A DNA stretch of 64,000 nt, taken from NCBI GenBank assembly GCA_004194705.1, contig SADC01000115.1, forward strand, positions 1 to 64,000, in the 5' to 3' direction. Within the stretch, counting starts at the first letter, position 1, and each line of letters begins with the position of its first letter. The notes under the pieces are model-generated. The model was not told where the DNA came from, did no database searches, and saw only the letters and a list, made by a program, of their open reading frames with translations. The position numbers and the translations under genes were made by a program. Below, one piece after another: positions 19,310 to 31,639 of this stretch. This stretch comes from Ditylenchus dipsaci (lineage: Eukaryota; Nematoda; Chromadorea; Rhabditida; Anguinidae).

Positions 19310-20367
19310 TACTATATTTAACTACAATTCAATAATGTTTCAAACAAACTAAATCGCAGGTTCAGCACAATGTGCGGCGGCTCCATTTTGGGCTGTAAAT
19401 TTGGAAAAAAACGATTTATACGGTTTGATTTCTCCTTAAGTTTACAAATAATCGATTGAAATTCGAATTTTAGCTCAACAGTTATTTCCTGTCGAGGAGG
19501 CGAGATATTCATTAAGGTAAGCGACCGAGTACAAATAACTGGAATGCTGTGACTGTTTTCAAAGGAATTATGGATTTGTGAAAATAAATTTTAAAAATTG
19601 AAATCTCCTTAAATTTATTTTTCAATCTAACAAGACTTTATTTGTATTTTTTCTGTTATAATAAAGTTCTATTGAAATATTGTCTATTCCTCAGTCAACG
19701 ATTCTGTACGGGCGAACCCACATGAAATGCATAGTCATCAGGAAAGTCAGAGCCTTTGCGAGAAAATGTTCTCATAGAGCTGGTGTCAAAGCTTCGACTG
19801 ACCGTTAGGTAGTTTCTAAAATTTTTTTTAAATTAAAAAATTATGAATTTTTTTAATTGTGCGCCTTGTTCGGTAATCAATAGTTTAGTATACAATCAAT
19901 CAATGGCTTATGACTTCAAAGTAAACAGCATTATATAAAATTGGATAAAAAATTTATGACCTCTTTTAGTTGTCCTATTTTCATGACCTATTTTAGCAAC
20001 TCTCCTCAGAAATTCCTGCTACGCCACTGCAGTCTATTCTCGATATAGTGAACTCTCGCAATGGTGCGACTCCTGAAAAGGTGCGCTTGTTCAGGGTCCC
20101 CAGTTACCGCTATTTCGAGAGTTGACTGCGCGGGTGTTCTTGTTTAAAAAAGCTAGAAATGATACCTGTATCATAATTTTTCGGAGTTTCTTTGGCCCCA
20201 AACTCAAAACTTAAAAAATGCTTGCTGTTACCATATGAATTATTAATAAATTAAACAAGATGGCGTTAACAAAATTTGCGAATTCGATTCGACAGTTCCA
20301 ACGGTTTTCTTGTAATTTGTAATATTAGTCAAGTACCTATCAAAAATAATTTTTTAAGAATTGTAAA
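19310..20367. other. Intergenic, nothing supported
   Basis: Frames at 19318-19512 and others lack splice or family support. A weak pogo-like inverted pair (TCTCGATATAGTGAACTC, TCGAGAGTTGACTG) lies at 20030-20131. Confidence 0.4.
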
Positions 20368-21122
20368 TACAGTCAACCCTCGATATACGGCCCCTCGATA
20401 TAACGGCCCCTCGATATAACGCCCCCCCCCCCTTGGCCGGTCCCGTCTAGAAAACGTGCCTCGATAATGGCCCATGGAAACATGTGATTTTAATAGCAAA
20501 GTTTGTCAAAGTTTTTTTATTTGTTTTTGGTTTTCAACACCTATACCATCTACAATTTTCATTCCTATTGTTGGAAACGCTACTATTGTCTCTCAGAAAA
20601 CAGCAGAAGTAGGTCGTAACAAAGAGGTGTACTAAAAAGCGTATGCCTATTGCCATAGGGAACATTTTTTGATTCTGAAAATAGTGTTTACCAGCTAAAT
20701 CAAAAAAGAATTGACACAAAACAGTTAAAGTCGGAAAAAATTTCTTGGTGAGTGGGGTGTCATTTGAGTTCGTCCAAGCAAATGCGGGCTACCTTGAATA
20801 AGCCTAAAAAATCGCAAGATATGTTTGCCTTGGTCCCCCTGTTTTTTTTTAATTTTTAGGGTTCGGCTTGGGCGAGGTGGGCCAGTGTATGTTAGGACGG
20901 ATTTGAAACATGAGTCTAAGATAAGTTGTGATATTAATTATGAAGTATCAAGGTATAGAATAAGCTCATCCTTATAGTAGTTTACAGTTAAAATGGGTCA
21001 ACCTCGATATAACGGCCCCCCTATGAAAATTTTGTCAAGAAAAACTCGATATAACGGCCCCTCGATATAACGGCCCTCCATGGCCGGTCCGAGGGGGCCG
21101 TTTATATCGAGGGTTGACTGTA
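20368..21122. mobile_element. pogo/Tigger-like element
   Basis: TACAGTCAACCCTCGATATA at the left and TATCGAGGGTTGACTGTA at the right, TA-flanked, with extra internal CTCGATATAACGGCCCC repeats near both ends. No intact transposase. Confidence 0.75.
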
Positions 21123-21605
21123 GTTTTCCTATTTTTTGGTTAACTAAAGGGTATCGATCTGTACTACTCAAAAATTTTTTTCTCGAGTGGACAATTTTTT
21201 TTTTATATAAATTTTACTTCTAAACTCTTTTTTCGTTTCAAAACGACAAAAAGCAGTGGGTATTTTTTACATTCAAATGTCATTTTTAAATTTTCGAGAT
21301 CGATACCTGCCTAACTGTTTTCTATGTATACAAATTGATAACCTGCAAACGCTGGTCTTTGTTTGCTCAGCAAGTATTCATCGGCTCTTCTACAGTGGAG
21401 ATAGAGGCGTGACTGTCACCACGTCTAAATCATCCTCTTTGACAATCACATAATAGGCAGTTAGGAGGCACCACAATTGGCTACAATGGTCGACACAGAA
21501 AGCCTAAGCTGTTTCAAATTATCAGAAAAAATGAAGAAAAATCTTACAAAGGTTGCAAATGGCCCATTATTAAGGATATAACAGTGACTAAAAATAAGGA
21601 TAAAG
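21123..21605. other. Intergenic, nothing supported
   Basis: No splice-bounded exon or known domain. A 65-codon frame at 21256-21453 is unremarkable. Confidence 0.4.
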
Positions 21606-21762
21606 TACCGTATTTCCTCTAATAAGCGCCCCGGGGCGCTTATTTTTCAAACCCTAAAAATTTTGAAATTGTCAATCAGAAATGGCCTTAACTCCAAATT
21701 TTAGTCAAAAATAGGGGGGGGCGCTTATTGGAGCGGGGGCGCTTATTAGAGGAAATACGGTA
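21606..21762. mobile_element. MITE with TACCGTATTTCCTCTAATAA ends
   Basis: TACCGTATTTCCTCTAATAA and GCGCC at the left are mirrored by GGGGCGCTTATTAGAGGAAA TACGGTA at the right. Relatives lie at 30054-30307, 30306-30711 and 49268-49530. Confidence 0.75.
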
Positions 21763-22484
21763 GAATAAAATATTTTGACGCTACTGTCATATACCCTCCC
21801 CCCCCAAAAGCTACTGTAATATACCCCCCCCCCCCCAATATTTTTCAGGTACCCTAAAAACATACTTTTTTTTGGAAAAGTGGTGAAATTATTACGTGTT
21901 GTACCTGAGCCTAATGCCTACGGCCGAAGCCAAAGCCTAGGGGCTAAGCCTATTCCGAAGCCTAAAATTATCAGAGGGGAGGGGGGGGTTATTACAGGAG
22001 GGTTTTTTGTGGGGAGGTGGTTTATATTACAGAAGCGACAATAGTTTTATTTTGTGGCATCGTGTCAAAAAATATTATTTATTTTTCCATACAGTAACGG
22101 TGTTCCCTGTTAGTGTTATTTCGAATCTTTTTATGGTCAGAGAACACTCAAATAGTTTTTGTTATAATCTTACTAATGCGATTTGAATTAAATGAGCAAC
22201 AGTCAAGCTGAGCGTTGAGACGACAGCGGTTGGTAGTTGGACCTTTAAATTGACTTTTTAACTTATACAAACTTAAGTTTTTATCAAAAACCTACTACAA
22301 GAAAGGCTATTGTGACAGCATAAATGAGGATGCGAGTCTGGTCTTCGGCGAGCGTCCAAATCGATTACTTAAAAACTAATTTTATTATCTGATTTCTTTG
22401 TTTATTTTACTCACTGAGTGTTAAGGCCTTCTATTTGTAAAGCTGGCTCCCGATTAAAGCCTATGTGAAGTCTGAAATTTTTAC
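21763..22484. other. Intergenic with C and G homopolymer runs
   Basis: Runs of 8-13 C or G near 21797, 21825 and 21980 flanked by ATATACC. No gene seen. Confidence 0.45.
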
Positions 22485-23093
22485 CTTAGTACTGTTCATA
22501 AAAAAGGTAAAAATCACCCACAGAGTTAGCATTACACCAGGCACAACAAATTGGATAAAAAAATCAGCTAGTGGCAAGAACACTTTCCAGAATCTCCTGT
22601 TTAAGAAGGTAATCAAAGAGCCGTCTTTAATCATACCTGTAGATAATTTATCATTTTAAACGGCTAATTTATGATAATTTTAGTCAACTTACACCTTCTT
22701 GACCAATATGGTCCAGGCTCAGTGTCTAAAAGCATATAAATCTATATTTGTGAATCAAAATAAAGATGTGTACCCATGCAAAAGCTATAAACAGCAGCGT
22801 CATGCTCAAAAAACCTTAAGGCAGCTAGCAGGATACACACAAAAAAGATGGTCCAAATAGCTCTCGAAAAGCGCTCTATGGTCCTTAGTTTGAGCGTGCT
22901 AATCAAAAAAAGTGGTTTTATAGATTGTTTTAGAAAGACAAATTGGCTAAAAACCTCTGTGATACTGTGTAAGGAATCTAAAAATGCCATTGTTTAGGTG
23001 TAAATTATTTTGTAGGATAAATATATACCTGGCGGCAGCCAAGAGAACACTATATCTGCAAATACTGCAAATCATTTCCGTCTTTTAATAAAA
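22485..23093 (-). CDS. Rhodopsin-like GPCR, partial (TM2-TM5)
   Basis: Minus-strand exons: about 23029-23070 ([14 protein letters not shown]2-like), 22774-22977 ([18 protein letters not shown], then [18 protein letters not shown] and [19 protein letters not shown]3 and TM4), 22695-22725 ([10 protein letters not shown]) and 22485-22596 ([20 protein letters not shown], then [14 protein letters not shown]5 with the family's central Pro). Introns run about 50-100 bases with good GT-AG edges. The pattern of an ER-F motif after TM3 and F/Y-x-x-P in TM5 fits class A peptide receptors. TM1, TM6 and TM7 were not found, so this is partial or broken. Ligand unknown. Confidence 0.5.
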
Positions 23094-23159
23094 TTTCTTT
23101 TTTAATTTTTAGCAATATTTAAATAAGTGGCGAAATCTACTTAGCTTAGAAAATTCAAT

Positions 23160-23450
23160 ATTGTTGGCGCAGTGGATAAGCGTTAGTGTTTCGAAGCCCC
23201 AAATGGTGCGCAGGCTCGACTTCATGTGGTGAACCTAGTTTTTTTTGGCTTACTCGACTAACTTATATGCGGTAATTGAAGTCGCTCATTCAGAATCGGC
23301 AGCCAAAAAAGTTAAATTACCCCAATTAATCCTATACATTGATCAAACAACCCAAATTAAATAGTGGGCCACCAGGCGGGATCGAACCTACGCACGACTT
23401 TGGGCTATAAACACGAATGCTCATACACTACTCCACCGAGGCCACTCTTT
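23160..23450. repeat. Head-to-head tRNA-like repeat pair
   Basis: TTGGCGCAGTGGATAAGCGT at 23163 (A-box-like), mirrored by CGGGATCGAACCTACGCACG and CACTACTCCACCGAGGCC near 23378-23440. Same architecture as 19030-19300. Confidence 0.55.
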
Positions 23451-24049
23451 TATATAGCCTAAATAGCTTTTTTGCATCTTTTAATATTGATTTTGTGCTC
23501 AAAATACCAAAGATCCTAAATTTGCCAGTCGTTATAAATTTTTTATTTGAAAAATTTCCATTTTCAGTTTGTCATATGACTATAGAATGACTATAAAAAA
23601 ATAATAATAATATTTGAAAAAATTACAAGGTCATCATAGTGTCCACACAATGAGGTACTACTTCCATGCTGAAAAAGAGTATTATTTCAAGAGGATTGCC
23701 GCTACGCTACATCGCAAACAAATAGTTAGGATCAGCGAGTTTTTTCGAACCCTTCTGTTTTTTTATTCGTTTTGTACCAAATAAGTTTTAAAGGTCTTAT
23801 ACTATTTTTAAAATTAGGTTGAATTCTTGAAAAGCTCGACAAGATGCATATAATTTTTACAAGAAAGAAAAGCACCATTAGTCCATGTCTTTGTTTTCGT
23901 ATGACGCACGCTATGGCTCTACAAGATTAATGGAAAAAATGCGGACATTTTCTGAAAATTGTCAGTTCAAATTTTTGACACGAAATTATTAGTCACACTT
24001 CATTTTGCTGGTGGGTTGTCTTCTAACCGAACTTTCATATTACTAATGT
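23451..24049. other. Intergenic, nothing supported
   Basis: AT-rich, no exon-like segment recognised. Confidence 0.4.
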
Positions 24050-24051
24050 AA

Positions 24052-24320
24052 AAGCTCACAATAAGCTTTATATCAATTTGTTAGGGAAGTCGATGGGGTA
24101 AGTAGTAACCCACACAATTTTTTTCGAAAATGTCCGTGTTTTTTAGGACTAACACATGTAAGGGAGGCAGACAGCAGAGTTATAAGAGCTCACAATAAGC
24201 TTATATCAATTTGTTAGGGAAGTCGATGGGGTAAGTAGTAACCCACACAATTTTTCGAAAATGTCCGTGTTTTTTAGGACTAACACATGTAAGGGAGGCA
24301 GACAGCAGAGTTATAAGAAG
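24052..24320 (+). repeat. Tandem duplication of a ~135-bp unit
   Basis: Two adjacent copies from AGCTCACAATAAGCTT to GACAGCAGAGTTATAAGA, differing by a few T-run lengths. Recent duplication or assembly duplication. Confidence 0.85.
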
Positions 24321-24332
24321 CAGGCCTGGGCG

Positions 24333-24410
24333 ACCCGATAGCTCAAATGGTTAGAGCGCCGACTTACAAGGAAATGTCGTGGGATCGCACTTTTCCCAGG
24401 CCTGTAGAAG
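24333..24410 (+). pseudogene. tRNA-like sequence (SINE head or tRNA pseudogene)
   Basis: ATAGCTCAAATGGTTAGAGC is a good D arm/A box and GCCGACTTACAAGG an anticodon-like arm with TAC in the loop. The T arm is degenerate (GGGATCGCAC), and GGCCTGGG / CCCAGGCC flank it as a stem. Not a normal tRNA. Confidence 0.5.
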
Positions 24411-25470
24411 GCGTACGCGGCCACTGGCGTACGCTTACTCACAGTATAACTATCAATGTTGCCTACCTATTTCTGAACAAATGGCACATCACCACAGATT
24501 GGTTCATTGAACGAACTCCATCCCCAACGATGTAGTACCAGACAGTAAAGGGTAGAGGAGCCAGAAGTGAAATCCACCCACAGAAGCAGAGTAACCAGAT
24601 CATTTGTATAGGGGATTGGGCTAAAATATCCCTAGTTATACAAAAATAAATGTTTTAAAATTATTAAAAGCTAACAAATCTGCTGTCTCCTTCTCGCTTT
24701 TCTCTTTTACCCATGCCCAGCATGACTAAAAATGTAAACAAAGCTAATTCGTATTTTTTCACTCAATTTAGCAGATCTTGAATCTATATTTTGAGTCAAA
24801 ATTAAAAATTTTAAATATTTTTTATAAAAGCTGTTTCAACACCCCCGATATTACACTTTTAGCCCCTTATTGCTTATTTCAGTGTTTACGCGTGGCCTGA
24901 AAAATTATGACACTTTGACAGGCCATAACTTTTTAATTTTTTGACAAAATAATCTGACTTTTTTAGACGAAAACCATTATGTAGAGTTACTCCTTTTAAA
25001 ATTTGTTACCTTTTTAAATTTACTTTTAATTTTTTGAAGCAGGGTACTTTTTGAAAAGATCTGTGATTTTTACGATCCTAAATCTTTTTTTTTGTTTTCA
25101 AAATTTTAAGTCAAAATATTTTCTTTGCTTTCTTAGAAATGGCAATAAGCACTTGACAAAATGCCATTTTATGACGAAAAATGACCAAATTGTACTTTTT
25201 TGGCGAAATGAACTTTTTTCAAAATTTGGAGTTACGTACTCTAAATAAAACCCTGCTCTGTTTTTACTCCTGTGCTTCCCGTTGTTTTTTAGCATGTGCT
25301 TAGGCTCAGGCCAGCGTAGACTAGGAACAATAAAAAACATGTAAGATTTTTTGCTTCTGCAACTGGGGAAATATGTTTGAGTCTATCCTAAATTACTCGC
25401 ACCAGTCAAAAAGTAGCAGAAAGGACTAACAGATTGTAATGTGAAAAACCTTTGATTGAAGAATGCGGCC
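24411..25470. other. Intergenic, nothing supported
   Basis: No exon or repeat boundary I can defend, apart from T-rich DNA with a frame at 25051-25248. Confidence 0.4.
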
Positions 25471-25722
25471 CAATTTCCATTAGAAGGGCATGCTCACCTA
25501 TTTTTCAATTCGTCCCCGCCAATTCAAATTTTTTCCCAATCATTGAACTTATATACAGATTTTTCAGCTTGATTTCTAACAAAACAAAGCCTATAATTTT
25601 ATTTTAGGTGTACTTTTGTTAGAAGCCAAGTTCAAAAATTCGTACAGAAGTTCAATGATTCGGGAAAATTTTTTGAATCGGCGAGGAAAAATTTTGCCTC
25701 AGGCGAGCATGACCCTTTAAGG
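25471..25722. mobile_element. AAGGG(C/T)CATGCTC-ended inverted repeat
   Basis: GAAGGGCATGCTCACC at 25482 pairs with GGCGAGCATGACCCTTT at 25700, with inner CCCCGCCAATTCAAATTTTT and TTTTTGAATCGGCGAGG. Shares the CGGGGAC/AATTCAAAT inner block with the TTTAAAGG family. Confidence 0.6.
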
Positions 25723-26354
25723 CTCTAAATGAAGGATTCCTTTAAAAGGAACCTAAAAAGTTAGGCCAAAATGAGGTTTTTTAGGATCTTAGATCTCGAA
25801 AGATTAAAAACTCTACCCTTAAAAATCCTTTTTCGCTTTTTGCATAAGAATAAGAGATTTTAAACTTTTTAATTTACTATCCATGTTCTTGATGTAAAAA
25901 AATTTCTGACTCTTTTGCACTATTCACTGAGGTCAAATATTGGAAGACAGTGCTTTATTCGAAATTATAACAAAGTGTGATATTAGTAGATTGAATAATT
26001 TAGTAATAAACAAAAATCACCTGCACTTAATGGTGCAATAAGAGTCTTAAAAAGTGAAAAATTGATTGCTATCATTAAGACTGAGTTTAAAAGTCATACC
26101 AAACTAACATTGGATAAGCTGTAAGTAAAACACATAATTTTCAATATTTGTCAAGGATAGATACCTACCAAAACCATACACAGCCATGTGAGACCAACCT
26201 TAATTTCGTTATTATAATAAAATTGTCTTAATAGCAAAGACATTACCATTATTCAATCTACCAAACATGAAACCAACATTGGCAGAAACAAGGCACTTTT
26301 GCTTTGGAAAGTCGTAGAAAAACCTGAAAACAGGTATTTGAAAAAATTGTTTTA
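25723..26354. other. Intergenic, nothing supported
   Basis: AT-rich with no recognised exon. Confidence 0.4.
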
Positions 26355-26733
26355 ATTTAGGCTCTAGCAGACCCCACCAAAACACATCTACCGAAAAAAA
26401 GTATATTTATTTAGTTTAGAAATATTTTATTGATTTTTCTGCAAGGTTTTTTTACTCGAAATAATCACCAGATTATTTTGTTAATTTTAGTAAGAACTGT
26501 TCAGAGAAAAGTAAAAGTAGGAGATCAAGTCAAGTGAAATGGTGCTTTTGGTATGTTTCTATCCAAATGCGCCAAAACATACCAAAACACCATTGCAATT
26601 GACTTGATCTTCAGACTTTGTTATTTTTTGGACAGTTCTTATTATCAAAATAAGCGAAATAATCTGGCTATAAATTTAAGTATAAAACTTTGCGGTAGAT
26701 GTGTTTCGGTGGAGTGTGTTAGAGCCTGAATTA
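26355..26733. mobile_element. Palindromic element, CACCAAAACACATCTACCG ends
   Basis: AGGCTCTAGCAGACCCCACC and AAACACATCTACCG at the left are mirrored by CGGTAGATGTGTTTCGGTGG and AGAGCCT at the right. Inner GATCAAGTCAA blocks also pair. Confidence 0.75.
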
Positions 26734-28191
26734 CAAACCTGTTCCGCAGCAGCATTTAGCAGCCTAGGCAGAATACAAATTATTTTTTATACAAGCTCTG
26801 CTATGAACTGTTAAAAACTTCTCGATTGTTATTTAGTCGCAGTTGTCAACACCACTTAACTCCAAGATTGACTATAGCAATTTTTTCTTTTCGACGGACT
26901 AGAAAGTGTTGATTTCCTAGCGAAGTAGGATAAAAAAAGGCTTACCCCAAGTCCGACTATTGTGAGAGAGCCATTAGGTTTTTTTATCTTGGGTGTGTCA
27001 TATTAAAACATGATGCGCTTCCAAATATACTTTTTAAATTTCTGGCTCAGTATGATCACCCACGTATCATGACTCAGGATGGGATCCGCCGAAACTTAAC
27101 TGTATATATATAGCGGGATTTCACTTGTATATCTACAGTTATCTCATGGATCTCGTCCTGAGTCGGGATGGGTGAGTGGTTATTCTGAGTCAAAATGATA
27201 AAATGCCACACTGCGCAGGTTTCGAAAAGTCAAAATAGTCAATTTTTTGAGGCGCTGAAGTTTCAAATGGAGTAAGTAAAAATAAAGGAAATGTGCAGTG
27301 AAAATTTGTGAAACTACTTAATAACCAAAATCTCAATCTTTTTAAACAAAAAAATGTAACTGACTCGTTGTTCCTCTGTAGCACACTGATCAGAAGGCAA
27401 AATACTGATATTATGAATAGTAAAATCAGGTTCTCCATCGATTGTAGCTAGTTGCATGGGATTATACCACGGCAGTAACACCGGTGAATAAACGACAATA
27501 AACTAGCTTCACCATTGTATTTTTGGCCACAATTCTTGGAATAGACAATGGTAATTGATAGAAAGTATAGTGAATAGCCGGAGACATAGATAAGCTCCAC
27601 GCCTTTTTATTTAATAAGGTTCTTTTTGCCTCTCATACAAACGACTAATATCTGAGTAAGAAATACAAGGTAATTGCTTTGCTCAATTGTTGAAAGGCTA
27701 ATCACAACAAATAATTTTTTTTATACAAAGCAAATTATATCCGTCAAAATGGCTTAATTGCAAAATAAGAGGCACGAGCAAAAGTCTAGCGAAGAAATTC
27801 GATCTATCAAGCAACACTTAAAAGGTGAAATATGACTCTAGCAGAGATAATTAGGGATTTAGCTAATAATTCTATATAATACTTGGACTATCTTTGTTCG
27901 TTAGTCACATTTTTAGTGAATCGTTTTTCTTTTGGACTTTTTCAAGCAAAGCCTCAGAAAATTCTATGTTACGTTGAAGCGCAGAATCTTGGCTATCGTA
28001 TGTTGTCATTCATTCATTTCAAAAAAAAATCATGCAAACAAAAATTTTGGTCGGAGCCTTATCGATTTTTAGATTAGGATCCCGAAAATCAGGACCACAG
28101 TAAACACGTAACTTCAGTAAATTAAATTTTTTTATCTCGAAAAGAAGTTGAAACTTATCATTTAACTTTTAATTTTCTTCGTATGTGGTGC
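26734..28191. other. Intergenic, nothing supported
   Basis: An inverted pair around 27055-27180 (ACTCAGGATGGGATCC, GATCTCGTCCTGAGTCGGG) is a likely small MITE. A hydrophobic 82-codon frame (27190-27438, -) lacks splice or family support. Confidence 0.4.
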
Positions 28192-28694
28192 AGCGTTTTA
28201 ATAATTCACACTAACAGTGACACTGACATTGACAATGACATGTCAGTTTAGCGAACCTGACATTTTTAAAAGTGGTTGTAGACATCAAAAAAGTTGTCTT
28301 TTCGAAATTCTGTAAAGTGAGTTAGACAGCTGACGAATTACTGATTGAGAAAGGTGTTATCAGAGTTTTGACCTGTCTTTGAAAAAAGTGTGAAAAAGTA
28401 AGTGTCAGTTTCATTTTTAATGTCAGTTTAGCAAAAAAATGTCAGTGTCAGTTTAGGCTCATTTTCGCTAAATTGACATTAAAAATGAAACTGACACTTA
28501 CTTTTTCACACTTTTTTTCAAAGACAGGTCAAAACTCTGATAACACCTTTCTCAATCAGTAATTCGTCAACTGTCTAACTCACTTTACAGAATTTCAAAA
28601 AGACAAATTTTTTGATGTCTACGACCACTTTTAAAAAATGTCAGGTTCGCTAAACTGACATGTCGTTGTCAATGTCAGTGTGAATTATGAAAAC
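28192..28694. mobile_element. Palindrome rich in TGACATT / AATGTCA
   Basis: The left arm (AATTCACACTAACAGTGACA, then CTGACATTGAC and TTTAGCGAACCTGACA) is mirrored by TGTCAGGTTCGCTAAACTGA and CAGTGTGAATTA, meeting near 28440. Arms about 240 bp and close to identical. Confidence 0.8.
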
Positions 28695-30053
28695 ACTGAT
28701 GTGGTGGCAACAATTGACGTTTCTTACCAGGCTCCTGTAAGGCGCTAATCCACCTTGTTTTTTTGTGAAGTGCTTCTCAACCTAGTTTCGAGAATTTAGT
28801 CATACAATTTTCAGCGGTAGTGCGACACAAAGTCGAGCTCGTTCTTTGGTAGCTCTGAGGATGGTCATGCACTTCCCGCATAATACAATTGAAGAAAAAG
28901 CTGTCTTAACACTTAAATGGCCGACAATTTTTTGTTTTCAAAAGAAACTTTTAAATTTTTTTCGCTGCGAATATTATTGACCGCCTACCACAATAATTAT
29001 AAATACGGAGCCTATGTTGTATTTGTTTTGAAAAAATCCATTTCTTCCTTGATGAGGGTATCATGGTTTTTGACACCCATGATACTGCAACAGACCTCAT
29101 GTTGAAAAAAATTCTCGCTGAAATCCCAAAGTAAACGCAATTCTAGGCTAATTTTAATGCGAAAAACGCGAAAATCAGGATTATTCATCGCACGTTAACA
29201 CAAGATAGACCAAATAATTTTTTTAGAAACGCAGACATCTTTTAGCGCTTCAATCACACCCAACAAAGCTTTCAAAATCTAAATTCAATAATAATGTCAC
29301 TAGGGAATTCTGCTGCAAAACATCTTCATTTGAACTATTTTAATAAGCAAAACACAAGCAAGCATAAAAAGGATTAAAAATTCTATTAAAAAACCTTAAT
29401 ATCTTCTTCAAAAGAAACTTTCGCCGCATTCACAAAAGCTAAATTCCGGCAATGAAACATCTACCCTTTCACTAATGGCCTTAGTCTGTGTCTATATACA
29501 TCTGTCAAAGAGGGGATTAATTTAGAAAAGACAGAAATGTGGTAAATAATAATATTCAGCTCTTTCTATACGAAATTTTTTAAGCTAAGCATACTTATTT
29601 ATGTAGCCTTCGAAGTAACCGTTTTTTTGTTAAAAAACACTATTGGTTATAGTATGTTGAAAATGCAGGAATTAGAGTGTTTTATAAGTTCTGAAAAGCA
29701 CTTGAAAGGGCAGGGCAATTAGAAAAAATAGCAACAATTGAATTTGGGCTCCTTTCAAGAATAAAGAAAGCAAAATTTATTAAGAAGAAGTTCAGGCCCT
29801 ACCGCAGAGTGACCAAAGCAAAGGTTCTTAAAAAACTGAACAAAATTAAATTTTGGATTTCGGTTTCGGTTTAACTCGGTTTAACCCCTCCCTCCACCCA
29901 AAAAGATGTGTTGTTGGGTTAGTAAAAAGAAGTAGCGTCAAATTCAGTGTTTTTTACCCCACTAGCGAATACGAACACCAAAGAAATGTTATAGCAACTA
30001 TTTAAAATTTAGCCTCTTCCTTTGGAGCCAAGATTCTCAGCCACAAAATGATT
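28695..30053. other. Intergenic, nothing supported
   Basis: No exon with convincing edges; 28917-29105 is an unremarkable frame. Confidence 0.4.
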
Positions 30054-30711
30054 TACCGTATTCTCTCTAATAAGAGCCCATGGGCGCTTATTTTTCAAAC
30101 CCTAAAAATCTGAAAAATTTCGAGTCAATCTAAAGAATTTTGAGTGCTCAATCGACATCTGAAACGCGGAATCGGTAGAACTCGTGGGATTTAAGGAAAC
30201 GCAAAAAACAGGTTCGCAAAATGTTTGCTCTGGGCTGAGATATAGGCCCTCAAAGTAAGCGGTGGGCGCTTATTAGAGCATGAGCGCTTATTAGAGGAAA
30301 TACGGTACCGTATTTACTTTATTAACTCCCCATGGAGAGTTATTTTTTAATCCCTGAAAATCTTCAAATTGTCAATCAAAAATGGCCCTAACTATGAAAT
30401 CCTAATCAGAAAACGAGGGGTGAGAGTTATTAGGCGTTGGGGCGTTTGGCCACTTTTGTCGCATTTTTGGCGTTCTGCCCTGTGTTCTGTTTTAGCCACT
30501 TAGGCCTACTTAGGCTTAGGCCTTAGGCTTAGGGTTAGTCCTTAGGCTTAGCCTTAGGCTTAGGGACCAAAAAATGTCTTACGAGCTACAAAAATGGCTG
30601 AAAAAAAGCCTAAGTGGCTAAAACAGAACATAGGGCAGAACGCCGAAAATGCGACAAAAGTGGCCAAACGCACCAGTTATTAGAGGTGGGAGCCAATAGA
30701 GTAATACGGTA
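30054..30711. mobile_element. Two adjacent TACCGTATT MITEs
   Basis: The first runs 30054-30307 and the second 30306-30711, sharing the junction TACGGTACCGTATTTAC. The second contains an inner palindrome (GGCCACTTTTGTCGCATTTT near 30455, inverse at 30650) around TTAGGCTTAGG repeats. Confidence 0.7.
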
Positions 30712-31103
30712 TCCACTTTTAAAAAATTTTCAAAACGTTTATTTGAAAACACAATGCCACAAAAAATTCAAAAAGAACGAATGTATTTATGACAGCACCT
30801 AGTATTTAGAAATCATTAAATATTTGTAAGTTTTTCAGAAAATATATTCTTTAGACTCATAAGTTATGAAAAAATGGTTTTTATTTAAATTGATTCTTGC
30901 TTTAACTAGAATATTTAGAGCTTAAACTTTCATATAAGTTGTCAAACATTTTCAATGTGGAAAAGAAGACATTTTTTGGTTCATTAGAGGGTGGATTTGG
31001 TGAAAGATAGGCATGTGAATATATCCATTGTCGAATTTTTTGAAAAGATGCAAACAACAAAACAACTTCGAGTAAATTTTTCTAGTTAGCAAACTTTAGC
31101 TTG
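30712..31103. other. Intergenic, nothing supported
   Basis: AT-rich, downstream (minus sense) of the 31104-31387 exons. Confidence 0.4.
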
Positions 31104-31387
31104 TTAAAAATGTGAAATATTCAAGCCTAAGCCTGAAATAACTTTGACACCCAGTGTTGGTTTGCCAAATTTAAATTGAGACATTAAAGCATGAATTTCA
31201 GCTGGTACTTTGATAATCTGCAAACTAAATCAAAAATTACATAAAAGTGTTGATGGTTTACCTCAGTTACAAAACAACCACAGTTAAAATTGTGGCTCCT
31301 TTCGTTAATGATGCTGTCATTCTTCAATGCGGCCTTAGGTCCTTCTCTCTTCTGTTCCTTTGTTTCAGCCTTCGATTTAGTTAGCAC
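31104..31387 (-). CDS. Two exons of an unknown protein
   Basis: Minus strand. Exon about 31262-31387 reads KSKAETKEQKREGPKAALKN, then NERSHNFNCGCFVTE, and ends at a gtaaac donor. After a 44-base intron with a gtttgcag acceptor, exon 31104-31217 reads IIKVPAEIHALMSQFKFGKP, then TLGVKVISGLGLNISHF and TAA. Phases agree across the intron and the composition is protein-like. The 5' part was not found; an inverted-repeat element lies just upstream at 31495-31639. I do not recognise the family. Confidence 0.5.
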
Positions 31388-31494
31388 GATTTAACATTAA
31401 CCACAGTTGCTAAATAATAAAGTGTGAATTTTTTATTAACAGGAAAAAACTACATAAACCACAGTTCTTTACAGTTAGCTGTAAATATTTCTAA

Positions 31495-31639
31495 CTACAG
31501 TCAAAACCTCGATATAACGACACCCTAAGAGACCGGCTAAAGGGTGTCGTTATATCGAGGGTTCATTTGACTAAATTTTAGCCAAAGCTGGTTGAATTAG
31601 TCAATTTTTGGGTGTCGTTATATCGAGTTTTGACTGTTA
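31495..31639. mobile_element. Short pogo/Tigger-like MITE
   Basis: TACAGTCAAAACCTCGATAT and GTTATATCGAGTTTTGACTG, plus inner GGGTGTCGTTATATCGAGGG. TA-flanked. Confidence 0.75.

Noticed and set aside
24333..24410. Functional tRNA gene
   Set aside because: Good D arm but degenerate T arm and mismatched acceptor; flanking stem suggests a repeat.
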